NCBI GenBank assembly: GCA_030549335.1
Contig: CM060195.1
Location: 6,293,001-6,357,000 of the forward strand
Length of the DNA: 64,000 bases
From: Pontederia crassipes
Taxonomy: Eukaryota; Streptophyta; Magnoliopsida; Commelinales; Pontederiaceae
Direction of reading: 5' to 3'
The position numbers and the translations under genes are program-made. Shown here piece after piece: positions 63,181 through 64,000 of this stretch. The first letter of the stretch is position 1, and each line of letters opens with the position of its first letter. The notes below the pieces were generated by a model. It saw nothing but the letters and a program-made list of their open reading frames with translations, did not search any database and had not been told where the DNA came from.

Positions 63181-64000
63181 CAATTATAATAATATATAAT
63201 CAAGTTTTAATAAAAGTTTAATATATGTAATATTGATATTTCTATGCATAATGTCGCTACATTGGGGACACAATAGGGCTTCTTTATGGTTAGCTTGGTG
63301 TTGACAGTTCGCGTTCCATCCAAAGTTGATGCCATGTTTTTGCTATATTTTGCCATTCCCATAGTGACAATTTAGCATGTGAAAAATTATTTATACTTTT
63401 TATTTAGGCTCGGTATGCATTTATCTCATATTTTGATATGTTTTCATGCTAACACAAATTTTATTGTTAAAATGCAACTTTTATTATTTTTCCACACATT
63501 TCTTATGATAATTTGAATTCCCCGTGATATTATTATTTATTTTGATTATTTTTCATGTAAAAATCTTAGTCGACAACACATGGGGGAATGCAGGTGTATG
63601 CCCCCACACGTACTCATAGGGGCATATAGGTGTATGCCCCATACTTCGACACTTAAATAAATTCGAGAGAAGATGACGCAGTTCATCAGGACAACTATCC
63701 AAGACATCAAACAACAAAGAAAATAATACCTTTGTCGGCCTAGCAGATTCACTTGTACAAGAGGAAGGATCATGGGTAGATGCGGACAACAAAGTACCTG
63801 GGACAGTGAACAAGTGACAAGCTGAGAAAAAGACAACCAATGAGGGACAACGAGCAAATTTCTTTTGCTGGAAAAGTTGGACAGGTGACAAAAGGGAGGC
63901 AGCCAAGGAGGGTCCACAAGAAGATTCTTTTAGTTGGAAAAGTGGATAGACTACATGCAGGCAATTAAGGGAGGACTACATGCAGGTTATTTGGCTGGAA
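63181..64000. other. Right edge, unassigned repetitive-looking DNA
   Basis: 63590-63640 repeats GGTGTATGCCCC twice. From 63840 on, TTCTTTTGCTGGAAAAGTTGG, TTCTTTTAGTTGGAAAAGTGG and GACTACATGCAGG (twice) recur, as in an LTR or other repeat that continues past the window. Open frames here on the minus strand have no recognised family. Confidence 0.35.

Noticed and set aside
63018..63203. 61-codon frame rich in Tyr, Ile and Cys
   Set aside because: Translation of the AT/AC microsatellite cluster.

Overview
The window is eukaryotic nuclear DNA from a flowering plant: AT-rich, spliced GT-AG genes, and dense plant transposable elements (copia, Ty3/gypsy, L1-type LINE, MULE, hAT, MITEs, a TRIM-like array and a SINE). 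The ascorbate peroxidase looks monocot-like to me, but the species cannot be fixed from sequence alone. Two host genes can be reconstructed exon by exon. They are a DUF155/RMD1-family mitochondrial protein gene (18394-24155, + strand, 7 exons, 436 aa, RETARDED ROOT GROWTH-like) and a cytosolic ascorbate peroxidase gene (56137-58912, + strand, 9 exons, 250 aa, all catalytic residues present). Nearly everything else is transposon or transposon debris.

Layout. 466-4975 is a copia element with both LTRs, a perfect 5-bp target duplication and a decayed gag, but no pol. 6042-6399 is a GC-rich 179-bp tandem duplication. 7550-8993 is a copia 3' end plus LTR. 9037-14348 holds gypsy-type LTR debris. 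16494-17477 is a short hAT-like element with a perfect 8-bp duplication. 17576-18245 is a MITE and a partial second copy just upstream of the DUF155 gene. Two copies of one SINE family sit in opposite orientation in the introns on either side of DUF155 exon 3.

25255-48460 is a nested complex. A minus-strand L1-type LINE is the host: its endonuclease lies at 47.7-48.0 kb, its zinc-binding segment at 42.8-43.4 kb and its RNase H at 25.3-27.3 kb, with no RT domain seen. Into it went two CAATG-ended hAT-like elements (43380-46100 and, less certainly, 46521-47721), a small MITE and a 15.5-kb Mutator-like element (27317-42827). The MULE was itself entered by an hAT element (27628-37576), and the hAT by a complete but inactivated Ty3/gypsy retrotransposon (27685-33936). 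Inverted repeats and target duplications support the levels.

The MULE is the most unusual object. Besides a mudrA-type transposase on the + strand it carries a convergent gene for a GRF-type zinc-finger, coiled-coil, single-membrane-span protein, a two-gene convergent layout like that of MuDR. It also carries a dispersed array of a motif close to AAGTTGGATGACC, which recurs in its right terminal repeat.

48704-49655 is a tandem array of TRIM-like units with a tRNA-Met primer-binding-site motif. 50341-52900 is a gypsy polypurine tract and LTR. 53560-55145 is probably an LTR related to the 11-14 kb debris. Downstream of APX (59.2-64 kb) I see AT-rich DNA, a GC-rich island, a Tourist-like MITE and long AT/AC microsatellites, but no host gene.
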